This document shows, piece after piece, positions 44,116 through 55,300 of a stretch of 64,000 nucleotides of DNA. The notes beneath the pieces are model-generated. The model did no database searches. It worked only from the letters and a program-made list of their open reading frames with translations, and was not told where the DNA came from. Source of the stretch: Imperialibacter sp040222815 (GTDB lineage Bacteria; Bacteroidota; Bacteroidia; Cytophagales; Cyclobacteriaceae); contig NZ_JAVKCH010000057.1 of NCBI RefSeq assembly GCF_040222815.1, positions 434,001 to 498,000 of the forward strand. Reading direction: 5' to 3'. Each line of letters begins with the position of its first letter. Within the stretch, counting starts at the first letter, position 1. The position numbers were made by a program, and so were the translations under genes.

Positions 44116-45663
44116 ATGTTTTCCAGCAGCGATATTGATTTCATTAAAAAGCGAGGCTCCTCAACTGACGTGGTGGAAGCTCAAATTCAAAACTTCAAAG
44201 ACGACTTCCCTCCTTTGAGGCTGGAAAAGGCTGCCACCATTGGCGACGGCCTTAGTAAGATGTCGGACAAAGACATTGAAGGCCGCCTAAAAGCCTATGA
44301 GAGTGCGACTGCCTCAAAAGCCATCGTAAAGTTTGTGCCAGCCTCGGGTGCCGCCAGCCGTATGTTCAAGGATCTCTTCAGCTTTATGGAGGAGTACACC
44401 GGTTCGGAGGCTGACTATCAAAAGCTCACAGCCAATCAGAAAAGTGGCTCCATGTTTGATTTTTTCAAGCGGCTGGAGGATTTCGCTTTTTACGATGACT
44501 TGAAAAATGCTTATGCAAAGTCAGGCACGTCGCTGGAGGAAGCTCACCTGAAAAGAAAATACGTTTCAATTCTTGAGTACTTATTACTCGACAATGGACT
44601 CGGTTACGGGCAGTTGCCGAAGGGGCTTTTGAAATTTCATAAAAAGAACAATGTTGCCAGAACTCCTGCCGAGGAGCACTTTGTGGAAGGAGCCAACTAT
44701 GCTAAATCGTCGGACGGCAGCGTAAAGTTGCATTTTACAGTAAGTCCAGAACACCGAACCAAATTCAAAGAGCATGTGGATGCTGTGCAGGATGGTTATG
44801 AAAAACAGTATGGCGTAAAATTCGAAGTAAGCTTTTCAGAGCAGAAGGCATCTACTGATACCATAGCCGTGGACATGAGTAATCAACCCTTCAGGGAAAA
44901 CGACGGCGGGCTACTTTTTCGCCCGGCGGGTCATGGAGCACTGCTAGCGAACCTGAACGATCTCAACGGAGACGTGATTTTCGTGAAGAACATCGACAAC
45001 GTGGTGCCCGACCGATTGAAGGAAGATACATTTATCTATAAGAAGGTAATTGCCAGCCTGCTGTTGGAGTACCAAAGTAAGATTTTTGGGTTCCTTGAAA
45101 AACTTGAAGCTGGCAGTGCAAGTGCGGCCGACCTTGACACCATGTACGACTTTTTGGAAAAAGAGCTTTGCACCAGTAATCACACGACGGCCAGAACAGC
45201 ATCCGCTGAGGAAAGGTCGGCTTATCTCAGAAGCAAATTCAACCGACCCATCCGCATTTGTGGCATGGTGAAAAACGAAGGAGAGCCTGGAGGGGGGCCT
45301 TTTTGGTGCAAAAACCCTGACGGCACAGTGTCGCTACAGATCGTGGAAAGTGCGCAGGTTGATTTGAAGGATGCTGGACAAAAGAAAATATTCGAGGAGA
45401 GCACACACTTTAATCCGGTGGATCTGGTTTGTGGTACCAAAGACTATAAGGGCAAGAAGTTCGACCTGATGAAGTTCACTGATCCTAAAACGGGATTTAT
45501 TACCGAAAAATCGAAGGATGGCAAGGCGTTGAAAGCACAGGAGCTCCCCGGCCTTTGGAATGGTTCGATGAGTAATTGGAACACCGTGTTTGTTGAAGTG
45601 CCTGTTTCAACATTTAACCCTGTGAAGAAAGTAACTGATCTGCTGAAGGATCAGCATCGGTAG
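44116..45663 (+). CDS. DUF4301 family protein
   Basis: This 515-residue cytosolic protein is of the DUF4301 family, which I recall as confined mainly to Bacteroidetes. The N-terminal region has VPASGAASRMFKDLF (residues about 75-90), and glycine-rich FRPAGHGALLANLN and GGGPFWCKNPDGT occur further on. These look like phosphate-binding loops, reminiscent of nucleotidyl- or sugar-phosphate-transferase folds, but that is only a resemblance. No signal peptide or membrane segment is seen. It is monocistronic between a divergent pair and the 7TMR kinase. Confidence 0.82.
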   Translation: MFSSSDIDFIKKRGSSTDVVEAQIQNFKDDFPPLRLEKAATIGDGLSKMSDKDIEGRLKAYESATASKAIVKFVPASGAASRMFKDLFSFMEEYTGSEADYQKLTANQKSGSMFDFFKRLEDFAFYDDLKNAYAKSGTSLEEAHLKRKYVSILEYLLLDNGLGYGQLPKGLLKFHKKNNVARTPAEEHFVEGANYAKSSDGSVKLHFTVSPEHRTKFKEHVDAVQDGYEKQYGVKFEVSFSEQKASTDTIAVDMSNQPFRENDGGLLFRPAGHGALLANLNDLNGDVIFVKNIDNVVPDRLKEDTFIYKKVIASLLLEYQSKIFGFLEKLEAGSASAADLDTMYDFLEKELCTSNHTTARTASAEERSAYLRSKFNRPIRICGMVKNEGEPGGGPFWCKNPDGTVSLQIVESAQVDLKDAGQKKIFEESTHFNPVDLVCGTKDYKGKKFDLMKFTDPKTGFITEKSKDGKALKAQELPGLWNGSMSNWNTVFVEVPVSTFNPVKKVTDLLKDQHR

Positions 45664-45782
45664 TAGGTCGCCGAGAAAAGAGGGTTAAAAAGAAAAAATG
45701 TTCAGCTAATTTTTGGCAGATAGCGGCCAAGCTTTTTAACAAACAGCACAGTTTTCTCCCCTTTTTTGTCTTTATTCATTCT

Positions 45783-47540
45783 GTGCAGTTGACACTATGC
45801 CTTATACTATCTGCAATAACGCTTTCAGCTCGGGGGGCTCACCAAACATCTGGCCTTGTTGACGAGACCAGTGTTGTGTTGTTTTCTGAAGGCCATGGCA
45901 GGCAGTCCTTTTGGCTGGAAAACACAAGTGGTATAGAAGACTGGGTGTTGGCGACCGGGGAGTATGACACTTTGCAAGTTGTAATCTATGATGCCAACGG
46001 GAAATTGATTGACGAAAATCGAGGGGGCTGGATTTTTCCTTCCGTAAAGGGCCGACACCTATTGGGCATTCCGCAAAGCCCCTTATTGGAGCTGCATGTC
46101 CCAAAGGGGAAGTCTAGGATTGACTTGGTTTTTGGGAGTAAAAGACAAGACAACAAGCTAACCTCGTTGGTGCCGCAGCTTTTTTCTTCAGCAAGTATTC
46201 ACAAGAGCATGTATTATACTGACATCTTGATGGCACTTGTCTCAGGTGTGCTGCTCGCCCTTATTGTTTATAACTTACTACTTTATTTTTCGGTTCCGGA
46301 AGTAATTTACCTGCTTTATGTGGTCAGGGAGGTTGTATTCCTTGTTTTATGGCTTACGGCTTACGGATATTTTGCTGTGTGGTTGTGGCCCGAATCGTAT
46401 CGCTGGAACGAGGCCTCTATTTGGGTAATAATGCCAATAACAGGCTGGCTTACGGCAGAATTCATTATTCGGTTTCTGACGCTTAATAAGGTTGCCCCTC
46501 ACCTTGTGCGCTATGGCCGCATTTGGATGCTGAGTTATTTGCCTTTTTTTGCTTTGTCTTGGATCGATTTATCGTTTTTGATCTATGCAAACTATTACCT
46601 TCCGGTATTTCTTCTCATTTGGGTAGTGCGGGCAATGAGAGTCAGCGAAAAAGCTGGATTTAGCCTGGGGCACTATTTTAAAATAGCTTTTTCCTTTTAC
46701 CTGGTTGGTGCATTTATTACGATCCTGTCCCAGCTAGCAATATTACCCGTCAACACTTTCACACTGCATGTCGGCATGTTTGGCGTGTTGATAGAGGCTT
46801 TGTGGTTTTCGGTTGGCATGGCCGAGCGTATTAATTTATTCAAATTTCAGGCGGAACAACGGAAAGGTGAGCTTGGGATTAAGGCGGCCGAAAACTTGGC
46901 GATCCAAAGAAATTTAGAAGAAAAGGAACTGCTTTTGAAAGAAATCCATCACCGGGTAAAAAATAACTTACAGGTGATCTATAGCCTGCTCAGCCTACAG
47001 AAAGAGCACACTGCTGAGGTGAATGCAAGAGCAGCGCTCGAAAACAGCCAATCCAGGATCATGAGTATGATCCTTGTTCATCAAAATTTATATAAGACGG
47101 ACGACTTACAAAAAGTTGACATAGCAAATTACATCAGTGAGCTTCTCAAAAATGTGACTACCTCATTAGACCATGAGAACGAAGGCCCTCACATAGAAAT
47201 GGCTTGCGATTCAATCATGATTAATACAGATACAGCTATTCCTGTCGGCCTTATTCTGAATGAGCTTATCACGAATGCATACAAACACGCCTTTCACAAT
47301 CAGCTGTCCAAGCGGTTACTAATAAAGGCCAAAAGGTTAGGATCACACAAGATAGCGCTTGTTGTTCACGACTCAGGCCCGGGAATAGCTGGTTTTCGCC
47401 AAACAAATCCTATATTCAATTCGCTAGGCCTTCGGCTTGTTTATGACTTGGTGCACCAGCTCAAAGGTGAAATTACCTACGAGCATGATGAAGGATCAAA
47501 ATTTAGCATTACTATGCCCTTTTCTAACAATGACAAATAG
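45783..47540 (+). CDS. 7TMR-DISM sensor histidine kinase (HisKA_2)
   Basis: This 585-residue membrane kinase has an exported N-terminal beta domain (7TMR-DISMED2-like, about residues 25-130), seven hydrophobic helices (about 143-355), a coiled coil, and a HisKA_2 domain with His in LKEIHHRVKNNLQ (about 390-402). The HATPase has N box LNELITNAYKHA and G box DSGPGIAG. The start is GTG; no in-frame ATG precedes it, so the start is uncertain by a few codons. Its ligand is probably a carbohydrate or other exported molecule. It overlaps its response regulator by 11 bp and lies upstream of the T9SS surface locus. Confidence 0.85.
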   Translation: MQLTLCLILSAITLSARGAHQTSGLVDETSVVLFSEGHGRQSFWLENTSGIEDWVLATGEYDTLQVVIYDANGKLIDENRGGWIFPSVKGRHLLGIPQSPLLELHVPKGKSRIDLVFGSKRQDNKLTSLVPQLFSSASIHKSMYYTDILMALVSGVLLALIVYNLLLYFSVPEVIYLLYVVREVVFLVLWLTAYGYFAVWLWPESYRWNEASIWVIMPITGWLTAEFIIRFLTLNKVAPHLVRYGRIWMLSYLPFFALSWIDLSFLIYANYYLPVFLLIWVVRAMRVSEKAGFSLGHYFKIAFSFYLVGAFITILSQLAILPVNTFTLHVGMFGVLIEALWFSVGMAERINLFKFQAEQRKGELGIKAAENLAIQRNLEEKELLLKEIHHRVKNNLQVIYSLLSLQKEHTAEVNARAALENSQSRIMSMILVHQNLYKTDDLQKVDIANYISELLKNVTTSLDHENEGPHIEMACDSIMINTDTAIPVGLILNELITNAYKHAFHNQLSKRLLIKAKRLGSHKIALVVHDSGPGIAGFRQTNPIFNSLGLRLVYDLVHQLKGEITYEHDEGSKFSITMPFSNNDK

Positions 47541-48144
47541 GCGAATACTTATTATCGAGGATGAGATGATCATCGCCAGAGACATTGAGCGGTGCTTAAA
47601 GGAAGTTGAAGCAACGGATCTTCGAATAGCCAATTCTTCCCTCGAGGCACTGGAAATCGCCCGACAATTCAGGCCGGAGCTCGTTTTGCTGGATATAAAC
47701 CTGAAAGAAGAAAAAGATGGTGTTGCTATTGCCAGAGCTATTCGGAATATTTTGCATACTGAGATCATTTATATTACCGCTCACGGCAACCCTTCAACTA
47801 TAAAAAAAGCGCTGAACACTCAGCCAATGAACTATATAATAAAGCCCTTCAGTAGAGACCAAGTAAAGGTAGCTGTGAAAGTAGCACTTCAAAACATTGA
47901 TTCCCAGGAGCATTTAGGCTTGCCATCTGGCCTTCTCAACAAACTCACACCGGCAGAGCGGAAGATTATCAGGCTTATTGCCAAAAACAAAACCTCGGTT
48001 GAAATTGCCGAGCTCCTATTTTTGTCGCCTAAAACAGTAGAAAATCACCGTTATCATATTTGTAAAAAGCTAAAGCTTTCAGCAGTAAAGAACAGCCTTA
48101 TCCGATGGGTATATGCCCACAAATCTAAAATAGGAGAGATTTAG
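47530..48144 (+). CDS. Response regulator with LuxR-type HTH
   Basis: This 204-residue regulator has a receiver domain (Glu10, Asp11, phospho-acceptor Asp55 in LLDINLKE, and Lys in the IKPF motif), then a LuxR/NarL-type helix-turn-helix near 145-200 (LTPAERKIIRLIAKNK and FLSPKTVENHR). The ATG is 11 bp inside the kinase gene, so they are coupled and almost certainly partners. A longer frame beginning at 47437 would lie out of phase inside the kinase and is not expected. A likely target is the surface-protein locus beginning 275 bp downstream. Confidence 0.9.
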   Translation: MTNRRILIIEDEMIIARDIERCLKEVEATDLRIANSSLEALEIARQFRPELVLLDINLKEEKDGVAIARAIRNILHTEIIYITAHGNPSTIKKALNTQPMNYIIKPFSRDQVKVAVKVALQNIDSQEHLGLPSGLLNKLTPAERKIIRLIAKNKTSVEIAELLFLSPKTVENHRYHICKKLKLSAVKNSLIRWVYAHKSKIGEI

Positions 48145-48419
48145 CAGCCATTGGTTTCGAAAAATGAGGGTTATCCCCTATTGCGAAACAAGTGATCATC
48201 TAGCAACTTGGTATAATATAAATCAGCTCGGATCGAACAAAGCTATTTCTACCATGGAATATCATCGTATTTGATGAAAGAAATTTCACACAGTTTTTCG
48301 AATCGAGTATGTGGAGTGCCCTTTTATCGGCAATTGGCATATATAGGCTATTTGAAACAGAACTTCACTGGTTAGTTTGTCGAATTTTCTCCGTCAACTT
48401 TCCACAAAAACCAATCTTC
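48145..48419 (+). promoter_or_regulatory. Upstream region of the T9SS cargo locus
   Basis: This 275-bp gap carries no convincing gene. A start at 48309 in the reading frame of the next gene would add 37 residues ahead of its signal peptide and is unlikely. It must hold the promoter of the tail-collar/giant-protein operon and is the most obvious binding site for the LuxR-type regulator just upstream. I find no exact TAnnTTTG box. Confidence 0.4.
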
Positions 48420-49307
48420 ATGAAACCATTTGTAATTGCTTTGCTTTGCTGTTTATTATATCAATTTGCGAATGCTCAAAACAACGGCATCGCTGTTCAG
48501 GGCATCGCCAGGAACAGCGGGAAAACAGCGCTTGTGAGCAAAAACCTGACTTTCACTTTTACGCTCAAAAACCCAGGCGGTACGACGATTTACAACGAAA
48601 CTGCCACCATTATGACGGATGCCTTTGGTGTTTTTTCCCATATCATTGGAACGGGGAATGCCACCACTGACCCGTTTGACGAAATCATGTTTCACCACGA
48701 AAAACTGTCGCTGGTGATAAGTGTAGAAATTGATGGTGTAACGACGGAAATCTCCAATTCTCCCTTTCAATATAGCCCTTATGCCAAAGCCGCCGACAAT
48801 GGTGTTCCAACAGGGTCAATTCTGCCATTTATTGGCACCACTGCTCCCGCAGGTTGGGTTTTATGTAATGGACAATCGTTGACAAGCGTGGCAGGGGCTG
48901 CACCCTTAATCGCATTGCTTGGCAACAACAACGCACCGGATTTAAGAGGAATGTTTTTGCGAGGAACAGGTAACAGCCCGGTAAATGGACAGTCTGGGCC
49001 ATCGCTCAAAGGCACACAGGCCGATGGTTTCGAAAACCACCTTCATGGTGTTGGCACTCTTGATGTACCGAATAATTCGGGTGATCATACACACTCGACG
49101 AACTTTGGGCAAGATTATGCTTATAGCGACGGAGACGACGGAACTGATTTGCGTTATGGAAGCGGGTATAGTGACGGATCAACTAATAAAACCACCAATG
49201 CTGGGGGTGGCCACGACCATTCGATCACAGGGTCTACCGCTTTAACAGGCGGCCTCGCCGAGACCAGGCCTGTAAGTTATGGTATCAACTACATCATTAA
49301 GTTATAG
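48420..49307 (+). CDS. Exported phage-tail-collar-domain protein
   Basis: This 295-residue protein has a signal peptide (ending YQFANAQ), a beta-sandwich region and a phage tail-collar domain from about residue 127 (GSILPFIGTTAPAGWVLCNG), with PDLRGMFLRGTG as the usual glycine-rich core. Such domains occur in phage fibres and in secreted bacterial 'microcystin-dependent' proteins. His-rich DHTHS and GGGHDHS segments near the end may bind metal. It lacks a T9SS sorting domain, so it probably stays periplasmic or is anchored by partners. It precedes the giant protein by 18 bp. Confidence 0.82.
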   Translation: MKPFVIALLCCLLYQFANAQNNGIAVQGIARNSGKTALVSKNLTFTFTLKNPGGTTIYNETATIMTDAFGVFSHIIGTGNATTDPFDEIMFHHEKLSLVISVEIDGVTTEISNSPFQYSPYAKAADNGVPTGSILPFIGTTAPAGWVLCNGQSLTSVAGAAPLIALLGNNNAPDLRGMFLRGTGNSPVNGQSGPSLKGTQADGFENHLHGVGTLDVPNNSGDHTHSTNFGQDYAYSDGDDGTDLRYGSGYSDGSTNKTTNAGGGHDHSITGSTALTGGLAETRPVSYGINYIIKL

Positions 49308-49325
49308 CAGAAATGAACCGCAATC

Positions 49326-52300
49326 ATGATGAAAAAATTAATCATTGCAGCCCATCTGCTATTATTAATCAATTGCGTTTGGGCGCAAACGGAGTCTGAC
49401 CCACAGACTATTTCAACCTCCACATCTGTAATTGGCAAACCTACTTCAGGCAATGCGGCAACTATTGATCTTCATGTTGGCAGCCCCATTCACTATGGAT
49501 ACACAGAAACTGCTGACAATAACAAGGTCAGTCTGCATTTCCCGTACGGTGTTCTTTACATAAAGAGCACTTTCGATGAGGCATTGTTTGAGGTGTCGAA
49601 AGGGTACTTTAGCGATAAAATTTTAATCAGCTGGACGATCGGGCAGAATGAGGAGGCTGTTACACAGATAAAAATTTATCGTCGGTTATTTAATGATTCA
49701 AACACCGACGACATATCTGGTTTTACTCAAATAGCCACCCTTCAACGTGATGCTTATCAGTTTGAAGACTCGAATGTGCAGGGGGGTAAGCTATATGAAT
49801 ACAAGGTTGAGGCTGTTGGTGTATCTGTTATTTCTTCGAAGTATCTAACCTACATTACAGGTGTTGGCTACCGCAACCCCACCGGCGTAGTTACCGGAAA
49901 TGTCAGCTTTGATGGAGGAAGTCCGGTAAAGGACGTTGTAGTAAGGGCTGACCCGCAAGGTGGAACCACGGTTTTCGGAGCCAGCCTGCTGTTTGATGGT
50001 TCTCAAAACCTACATGTGCCTATGCCAAAGGAAGAGCTTGGAGGGACAGATGTCACCCTCCAAGCCTGGCTTAAGGTCAACAATTCCACTCCTTTCACTT
50101 TGTTCAACCTATCGGAAATCAATGACGTGCCAACGGTACTCGAAGACCTGCAGGTAGTTGTTACCCGAGAAGACACCTATCTTGAAGTAATGGCCTCTGC
50201 AAATGGCCAGGATAGAAGTTTTAAGCTGGAAAAGTATTTCCCAACAGGCAATGTGGATGGGCGTGGCTTTGATGTGTTAGAGCCTATCGGGGATCTGGCA
50301 CCAGAGTTTTTTCATTTGAGCATTGTATTCAAAAGTGGGGAATCACCTATTTTCTTTCTTAACGGAAGAAGAATAGATGGCGACTACTTGCAATCATTGC
50401 ACCCTGAAACCCCCGATGAAGAAAAGCCAGTGATTACTGAATCAGGCGACCTATTGTTCTCTCCATTTTTAATTAACGATGTTGTTATTGCCAAAGACCT
50501 GACTGGCAATGTTGATGAAATCAGGGTTTGGAAAACAGCACTTGATGATGTTAGAATCCGAACCGATTTCAAGCGGTATTTGGGAGGGGGTGAGATGCAC
50601 CTTGTTAGCTATGTGCGCTGCGACGAACAAGCTGGCAAGTATGCCTATGACATCTCAAAGGTGGGCTTCGAATTCAACAAGAACCATGGTGAAATAATTA
50701 GCAGCGACTCACGGTGGTCCGACTTAAAACCTACTTCTTCACAGCTAGGCATTTTGGGCGTGACCGACGAAAATGGTAATTATATCATTTCTGCTATTCC
50801 GTATACGGGCTCAGGAGAGTCTTATAATATTACCCCGCTATATGGCGTGCATGAATTTGAGCCGTCTCAACAGCTTGTTTTTATAGGGGCAGGCTCAGAG
50901 ATCATCAACAAGATTGATTTTAGGGATATTTCGTCTTTTATTTTCAAAGGGAAAGTAATGTTTCTCACCAAAGGAGTGTTTGATCCCATTGCCGAGGTGG
51001 AGAACGTGACGCCCGGAAGTGTGAGTGAGGGCACTTACAATGAGTACAGGGCAATCGTAAATAGCAATCTTCAAAACCTTAGCAAGGGAGAGAATTACTT
51101 CGATGACGCATTGGAGGTCTTATTTGAAACCCCCAAAGTGTTTGTTGAGGGAGCTAACATTTATATAGATGGAGAAATTGTTCTCGACAAAGACAAACGG
51201 CCAGTACTGAGTGGGCAGAATGGAGCCTTTGAAATCAGTGTTCCAATTGGCAATCATTATATTGAGGTAAAAAAGGACAAGCACTATTTTACTTATTCCG
51301 GCCGGTTTCCCGCCGCCAGGGACGACGGAAACGATCTCTTCGAATTCTTTGAACATCAGGAATCGGCTGTAACTTTTCTTGATACTACGAGAGTGTCTTT
51401 GGTGGGCAGGGTAGTTGGTGGCACAATAGAGTCTGCAAAGTCCATTGGCTTTGGCGCAGAAGGGCCGCTCAAAGAAACGTACAATGAAGGTGACCCAGAG
51501 GAGGAGACCGTCGACATTAGCTCCATCAATAATATTGGCCAGGCGGAGATTACGCTGAACTATCTTCCTTTTGGAGGCACACCAGGAATTGGTGAATTAG
51601 AACATATCGTTTATACCAATGAAGAAACGGGAGAGTACCGGGCCGAGCTTCTCCCTGTCAGTTATACAATCAATCAGTCGGGCGGCCTTCGGATAATTAA
51701 TAATGCAGGCATTCAACTGCTCGACGCCAACGAAACGGTCAACCTTTCGCAGGCCAAAGACCCCATTTCAAGCGAATATATTGATCCCGATGGAGCAACT
51801 GTTAATTCTGAACTCTACCATTTCGTAAAAAGCTTCACCTACCGTTCCACACCGGTGCTTAATGTAGTTTCGCAGTCTTCAGACACTGAAGTGCTGGTGG
51901 TTGTCGATAACGCAGATGGAACGTCATCACAAGTACCCATCAGTACGGACGACTTTCAATACCCGGTGTACACACAGGGTGTCGACTATGCTATTGTTTT
52001 TGAGACATTTGAAGAGTATGTAAATCAGGATGCAGGAGCCGGAAATGAGGTGTTTGACAGGGTGCCAATTGTTGACGGAGAATTTAATATTACCAACAAC
52101 CTGGCGCTGGCTAAGTCAGAGAGGGTTGAAGTTGATGAAGATATTCAGAGCATTTCTACCTACTACTTCACGGCTGGCCTTCCATCAATTTCTGCTCCCT
52201 TCACACGCTCAATAGACATCAAATATCGGGTCGACGGAAAGGACTACGACGCCAGAAACTATGAGACAGAAGGGATTATTCTCGGAGGACAGTCAGACGG

Positions 52301-55300
52301 CAGTCAGGCCTTCGTAACCGAGGCGCCCGAAGTTCCTGACATTATCCTGCGGGATCCTCCGGGATCAAACAGTTTTGCATCAATTGAGAGCGGTAAAAGC
52401 ATCTCCTTTTCTGAGGACGCAAGCTTCGTAATAGGACAAACTGCGGAGACGAAAGTAGAAATGAAACTGGGGACGAAGTTTGCCGCAGGAGGAGGATTGG
52501 CAGGGCCGGTGATTGAGGCAGAAGCTGTCAATAGCATCACGGGAGGCATAGGCTTGGCCGTTGAGTCAACGAACGGAAAAACTATTACAAAAACATACAC
52601 TTTTAACGAAACAATATCCACCAGCGATGATCCATCATTTGTTGGAAGTGACGCTGACCTTTACATAGGCAACACTAAAAACTACTTCTACGGCTCTTAC
52701 GATAATGTGAGGGTTAGCTCAGTTCAGTTAGGAAGCGATCCATCATTGGTGCTCACCAATGCCAGCGGAGAGTCGATATATGTGAGCAAACAAAAAGCAT
52801 TTTATTTTTCAGAAGAGCCGTCAGAAACTTTTTTCATTTATTCACAAAGACATATCCTGCAAACGCTGATCCCGGAATTGGAGGGTATCATCGAGGGAAT
52901 AGAGCTAGGTACCATTGACGAAAACACACCGGGCGTACTATTGAAGTCTCAGTATGAAGAGCAGATACGCTTATGGAAGAAAGTGATACAGGATAATGAG
53001 CGCACCAAGTATTTGGCGTTGTCGGACCGTGAAAACTATAAGGACAGGATTAAGTCCAATCTTGAAAAGGAAATAAAAGCGCTGGATGACTATTTGCTGG
53101 CTATTCAAACAATTGGTGAAGTGCTTACGGTTGGTGGGATATATGCTGGGGCGCTTAATGTAGTGCCGGTAGGTATTCAGTCGCTTGCTGCTGCGGTTGA
53201 TTTTATCAACACAAAAAAGGGGCTGCTTCAAAAAAAAGTAGACTTTCTGGAATCGGAATTCGTAAAGAATGTTTCGTTTGATGCGGGCGTGGGATCCTAT
53301 ACCAACTCAAGCAATATTAGTATTGCTCAGACAAAATCCAAGGCAATAAAATTCAACATAGACGCCTCACTTGAAACTACTTTCGGTTTTCACATCAATA
53401 AGACTGGCTTGATCCTGCATACCAGCAATACACTCAACACCTCCATGAACAATGCCTTAACGCAGGAGGAGTCGGAATCAACAACGGTTAGCTATACTCT
53501 TAAAGACAATGATAGCTACAATTTTTTGAGTGTCGACGTGGTGAATGCTTTTGACGGAAATGGGCCAGTTTTTAGCACCATTGGCGGCCGCACGTCATGC
53601 CCTTACGAAGGAGTTGACCTTACCACATTTTACAACAACAGTGAATACAGCTATGAGACAGACACCGCTGGCGTCATTTATTCGGGGGGTGATCAGATAA
53701 GTTATGCCACGCAACAGGTTGAGGTGCCAGGTATCAGTGTGGAGGTGGCTAGTGTAGTTGATGTGCCGGAAACCCGGCCAGCAGAGTTTAAATTGATTTT
53801 AGAAAACAATAGTGTTGCGGAGGCGGATGCGTACTTTACACTTCAGGTCGATAACACCACGAACCCCAACAATGCGGTAGTCAACATCTCAGATAATGGC
53901 ACAGTGGTATTTGTTCCTTACGGCGAAAAAATTGAATATGCTCTCACCCTTGAAAAGTCTATTTCCGATGTGTACGAATACAAGGATATCGACATCGTTT
54001 TGTCCTCGTTGTGTGATGCCTCTGACGTGCTTGATAAGGTAACAGTCTCAGCTATTTTCCGACCCTCCTGTACTGCCGTGGAACTTGAGGCTCCCCTTGA
54101 AAACTGGGTTTTCAATGCCGGAGACGCCTACAATAGTGACAATACGACTAACCCTTTAAATGTTTCGATGTTTGGGTACGACCGGGCCTTTAGCAGCTTT
54201 GAAAAATACCGTCTGGAATACCGAAAGGCAACGTCTTCAACATGGACCAGGTTGAGAACTTACTATAATACCCAGGAATTACTGGACGAAGCTATCCTTC
54301 AAGGAGAAGATCAGGGCACACTTATTACCGACAATACTACTTCCTACCCGTGGGACGTGGGCGCATTAGGTCTATCGGACGGCGTGTATGAGTTGAGAGC
54401 CATCTCAAACTGTAGCAATGGCACAGTGTTTACTTCGGACGTGGTAAGGGGCACCGTGGATCTTAATGTTCCGGTTCAGTTTGGCACGCCGACGCCTTCC
54501 GATGGCATTTTGGGCGCTGGTGAGGACATAAGAGCTCAGTTCAACGAAGAGATTCTGTATAGCTCAGCCATCAGTAAAATTGAGATTAAAGGTGAGACCA
54601 ATCAGCAGGAAGTGAATCACAGTGTGTCGGTTTATTTCGATGGCACCGATAATACAGCGGTGCTGGAGAATCCCAGTTTGGTTAATGGAAGCTTTTCAAT
54701 CGAATTTTGGATGGCCAACCAAACACCGGGCAATGCTGTCATCTTCTCGCAGGCAGGTGGCATGTCCCTGGCCATAGTTTCAGGAAAGCTGCAATGGACA
54801 CTCGGTGGAAAAGTGCTTTCTGTTGACTACGGCACTGATGAACTTTTTCATCATTACGTGCTTACCTACAACGATGAGTTTGAGCAAATGAGCATCTATC
54901 TTGATGACCTGAACCTCGGCTCGCTGGAAAATGTAACAAACATCAATATTCAAAATGAGAGTTCTATTGTCATTGGAGGCAACACATTTGTCGGCAACCT
55001 ACATGATCTTCGGTTCTGGACAAAATGGCTCTCCCTGGCCGATGCCAATGCAAACAAATCGAAAGAGCTCATAGGTACGGAGAGAAACCTGGTAGGTTAC
55101 TGGCCAATGAATGAAGGTCATGGGGAATTTGCCAACGACCTGGCCCGATATAAAAACGCAAGAATTAATGCCGATTGGGACATTAAGCCTAAGGGGTCTT
55201 CCTACTCGTTTGATGGAAGCTCCTATCTCGAGCTAAACGACGTCGGTTTTGTACAGTTGACCGATGAAATGGACGTGACCCTGTCTTTTTGGGTGAAGAC

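Noticed and set aside
47437..47529. Upstream extension of the LuxR-type regulator
   Set aside because: These 31 codons lie out of frame within the kinase's conserved ATPase end; the ATG at 47530 starts directly at the receiver fold.
48309..48419. Upstream extension of the tail-collar protein
   Set aside because: It would bury the signal peptide 37 residues inside the protein.
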